DNA of 64,000 bases from CAZCEC01 sp964497615 (lineage in GTDB: Bacteria > Chloroflexota > Anaerolineae > Anaerolineales > UBA6663): the NCBI GenBank assembly GCA_964497615.1, contig CAZCEC010000026.1, positions 14,507 through 78,506 on the forward strand, in the 5' to 3' direction. The notes beneath the pieces are model-generated. The model was not told the origin of the DNA. It did not search any database and worked only from the letters and a program-made list of their open reading frames with translations. The position numbers and the translations under genes were made by a program. Positions 62,801 through 64,000 of this stretch are shown here, one piece after another (position 1 is the stretch's first letter; each line of letters starts with the position of its first letter).

Positions 62801-63134
62801 GGGTGCAGTCGGTGGTGGCTGCGATGAGGTGCAGGTCCATATCCACCACGCCCAGCACTTCGTTGTAAGTGCCGGGAGCGATGTAGATCGTGTCGCCCCC
62901 AGCCGCCGCCGCGATGGCCTCGCCCACCGTCGCATAGGCGCACGGGCTGCCGCCGATGCCCACGGTGTTGGCTGTGGGCATGGCGGCGAACCCGGGCGTG
63001 GTCCCGGAAGCCAGTCCGGCCGAGCCGGCCAGAACGGCCAGGGCGGTCGCCACCCGCGATACCGCGGCTCCCCACCAGGATTCTCCAAAGCGCGGGCCCC
63101 GCGCGGGGCGTGTGTGAGGGAAGGAAGTGTGCAT
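59811..63134 (-). CDS. Secreted right-handed beta-helix protein with Calx-beta domains
   Basis: A 1,107-aa protein. A signal peptide (residues ~1-50, AVLAGSAGLASGTTPGFAAM) is followed by a parallel beta-helix (~60-830) with many GGGIY/GGGLY-type turns (ADTDGGGLYLSGGTYARLFN, GGGMAIEEGEAFLWGTVISG). It starts with YATVGEAIAAAAGGDTIYIA as in pectate-lyase-like polysaccharide-binding repeats. Two Calx-beta domains follow (VDYAEVSQGLVFAPG, DDYQASSGDLVFAPGQETAT). The last residues are WTIYLPLIVR. It is a likely surface adhesin or matrix protein. ATG 63134 is chosen because AGGTGG precedes it. Confidence 0.85.
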   Translation of the reverse strand: MHTSFPHTRPARGPRFGESWWGAAVSRVATALAVLAGSAGLASGTTPGFAAMPTANTVGIGGSPCAYATVGEAIAAAAGGDTIYIAPGTYNEVLGVVDMDLHLIAATTDCTQADAAAVPSNHVIDGGGAGAFDGGIVKIAANRTVTVTRLTLRDAQATLGGLVYVAEGANATFESMWLQDGTANNLGGNLYVASNASVQLMGNAVIEGGNAGIAGGGLYAEGAVTLMFGSQIRDSHAPQGGGAALGGAGRLHLYSSYLGSGSYPNSAGAGGGVYLGGQSQLEMYQSSMVRWNSATTTDGGGIYATGSAVVEMYDSSSVYGNEAVAYGGGIYLGNGATLSMTEYSRVGSSNPANGNSAVRGGGIYASDAYTITLLQSAGIQNNSAGDGGGGIYLASGTPLSMTGGYINGNSTTGWGGGMAIEEGEAFLWGTVISGNTAMDGGGAALDSDIDNTLLAINSQIISNTAGVNGGAIHVAQGTFALVAMDGNARLAGNHADQNGGGVYGSGHETLGLAAFEDDDQVVVEANTANGNGGGLYAAGSGFVSLFGSVWITGNVALGDGGGWYQDGGDVLTIVLTPNAMSRIAGNSALNGRGGGIYLNDVASGPGDTGAPLGNLALVGNQADTDGGGLYLSGGTYARLFNARVQDNEAGQDGGGVMVSAARLEVSQDSAACQNTLLPPDHYCSEFRNNGATGNGGAIQLEAGAELVLTSTAIISNAAGLGSGVMSVSNGDELDITNSLIRDNTGKAIYLAADADLELIQSTLAGNDWAIDINDNGAVVDLHSNIIWDNGFGVESAVAPTVGCSISQNGVGGAASDPLFQTTGRGDYRLAAGSPAADACLVGVATDLDGAPRPQGANFDMGAFESGIPLVLFSPGLEVAEGDAGLTPAAFVVSLSETSAQTVTLQVKGVDVNASAGVDYAEVSQGLVFAPGVISQSVPLEIMGDGMYEADEVFELSFGDVSGAFLEAITGTVRIVNDDAWPTVTFDSVEVSEGDTGTTPVTLTVSLSNPSAFTVTVGFWTSDDTATAGDDYQASSGDLVFAPGQETATLVLRVWGDELAEPDEQFIVSFDLPAGPSLLGGGPGDWQAVVTIVDDDSEWTIYLPLIVR

Positions 63135-63191
63135 GGCAACCACCTGGCAAGTTCTGCCTGAAAACGACCCGGTGCGGCTGGGGCCGTGGAC

Positions 63192-63611
63192 CTACGCAAC
63201 CGCGACCACGTCCGCGGCGTCCTGCATCGTGGCGGCCACCAGGCCATAGGCCGCAGCCCAGGCCTCCGCCACCGCGGGGGTGAACTTCTCGCCCAGCCCT
63301 TGCCGCAGCGTCCACAGCAGGGCCGTGCCCACCGTCTGAAAGTGCTCCGGGCGCACGCCGTACCCGGCATGCCGCCGGCCCAGGTCGCGCACGGCCCCCA
63401 GGATTCGCTCCGGCTGGTTCAGCCCGGCCACGGCAAAGGCCAGGGTGGACATGAGCTTGATCTTCTGCTCGCCCAGGTCGCCCCTGAACATATGCCGCAA
63501 GGCGGGGTCGAGCTCGAACAGGCGGGTGTAGAACAGGTCGGCGGCGATGCCGGCGATGGGCTTGACGTCTTCAAAGCTGGCTTGGACGAGAGCGACTTGC
63601 TGTGCGTTCAT
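63192..63611 (-). CDS. Single-domain globin (bacterial haemoglobin-like)
   Basis: A 139-aa protein: MNAQQVALVQASFEDVKPIA, LFYTRLFELDPALRHMFRGD and LMSTLAFAVAGLNQPERILG match the classic globin helices A-E. The probable proximal His is in LGRRHAGYGVRPEHF. The C-terminal helices (LLWTLRQGLGEKFTPAVAEA) complete the fold. Single-domain globins bind O2 or NO. It has its own start with no obvious operon partner. Confidence 0.9.
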   Translation of the reverse strand: MNAQQVALVQASFEDVKPIAGIAADLFYTRLFELDPALRHMFRGDLGEQKIKLMSTLAFAVAGLNQPERILGAVRDLGRRHAGYGVRPEHFQTVGTALLWTLRQGLGEKFTPAVAEAWAAAYGLVAATMQDAADVVAVA

Positions 63612-63646
63612 GTGCGTAATCTCCTGAATGTGAGTTCGGAATAGTG

Positions 63647-63682
63647 GCCGCTGGCCCGGCCCCCCCGCGCTGGGCCAGCGGC
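63647..63682. terminator. Strong hairpin between FG-GAP and globin genes
   Basis: An 11-bp perfect stem (GCCGCTGGCCC/GGGCCAGCGGC) immediately after the FG-GAP stop, without a clear U-tract. Confidence 0.5.
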
Positions 63683-63689
63683 TTGAGAA

Positions 63690-64000
63690 CTATGGTTTTT
63701 CCGGGCTGCCCGGCAAGGCATTGCCGAAGTAGTCGTTGTTCGCGGTCGAGCCCTTCAGCCCGCCGTGCCCCGCCCACCAGTTCTGGTTCTGGGTGATCTG
63801 CGGCCCGGTGTCGTCGCTGGAGAAGGTGAACACGCTGCCGGGGTTGCTGGCGCCCACGCCAATCGGATCGTCCCGGTACGCGCCCACTGCTAAGTCCACC
63901 CAGCCGTTGCCGTCGTAGTCGCCCGCCGAGACCGTCCACCCAAAGGAGTCGTTCGCTTCGGGGTTCTCGGGGTCGTACAGCAGCCCGCCGTAGGACGCCC
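63690..64000 (-). CDS. FG-GAP/integrin-like repeat protein, C-terminal part
   Basis: The frame is open at the window edge and ends at 63690, giving ~102 C-terminal residues. NDSFGWTVSAGDYDGNGWVD followed by LAVGAYRDDPIG is a textbook FG-GAP repeat with a Ca-binding D-x-D-x-x-x-x-D loop. PGSVFTFSSDDTGPQITQNQ is the next blade. Such proteins are secreted or surface beta-propellers. It is co-directional with the globin and beta-helix genes, with a hairpin between. Confidence 0.85.
   Translation of the reverse strand, partial: ASYGGLLYDPENPEANDSFGWTVSAGDYDGNGWVDLAVGAYRDDPIGVGASNPGSVFTFSSDDTGPQITQNQNWWAGHGGLKGSTANNDYFGNALPGSPEKP

Overview
The window is high-GC bacterial DNA in two parts. Roughly 1-30.4 kb is a tailed-phage (siphovirus-type) prophage or integrated phage whose left end lies outside the window. 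Roughly 30.5-64 kb is host chromosome. The host looks like a member of the Chloroflexota, probably Anaerolineae-like. This is inferred from secreted proteins with long Thr/Pro linkers, a secreted protein ending in the short tail YLPLIVR, an ExeM-type nuclease with lamin-tail domains, a protein kinase-ATPase-TPR fusion, and an RNase J. No 16S rRNA gene is present to confirm it. A run of ten Ns at 33169-33178 marks a scaffold gap.

Phage layout. Small, overlapping plus-strand genes fill 2-3215: a LexA-type winged helix, zinc-ribbon proteins, an ASCH protein and a lipoprotein-like membrane protein. They converge on a long minus-strand late operon. Read in its transcription direction (30.4 kb down to 3.3 kb), the operon carries: a small protein, holin-like protein, coiled-coil membrane lysis-type protein, 35-aa membrane peptide, terminase small subunit, terminase large subunit (interrupted, see below), an 87-aa protein, portal, minor head protein, 50-aa protein, prohead protease, major capsid, a decoration-like protein, a six-gene glycosylation cassette, head-tail connector genes, tail tube, tail assembly chaperones with a -1 frameshift site, tape measure, distal tail, a very large tail-tip protein, and receptor-binding proteins with beta-propeller domains.

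The most unusual phage features are these. (1) An AT-richer HNH endonuclease gene sits on the opposite strand between the terminase genes. The old terL start survives on one side of it. On the other side is a second terL N-terminus with nearly the same protein sequence but different codons. (2) A one-base G-run error or mutation shifts frame at the TerL Walker A motif. (3) A UDP-galactopyranose mutase plus several glycosyltransferases lie inside the structural operon, which suggests glycosylation of the virion, possibly with galactofuranose. (4) A C CCA AAA slippery site produces a G/GT tail chaperone pair.

Host layout. A large secreted nuclease (minus) is followed by htpG behind a consensus promoter that carries a LexA-like box, then an orphan gene, a highly structured intergenic element, pepF, ychF and tRNA-Leu(CAA). 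Next is a block of co-directional signalling genes at 41.5-52.4 kb: ECF sigma factor, membrane protein, GAF-PP2C phosphatase, Ser/Thr kinase-AAA-TPR fusion, anion transporter, large sensor histidine kinase and response regulator. After that come a divergent SIS-domain isomerase lacking expected catalytic residues, rsmI, a membrane-anchored beta-domain protein, a parvulin lipoprotein, a cupredoxin, RNase J with a terminator in its leader, tRNA-Val(CAC), a secreted beta-helix/Calx-beta protein, a globin, and the end of an FG-GAP protein.
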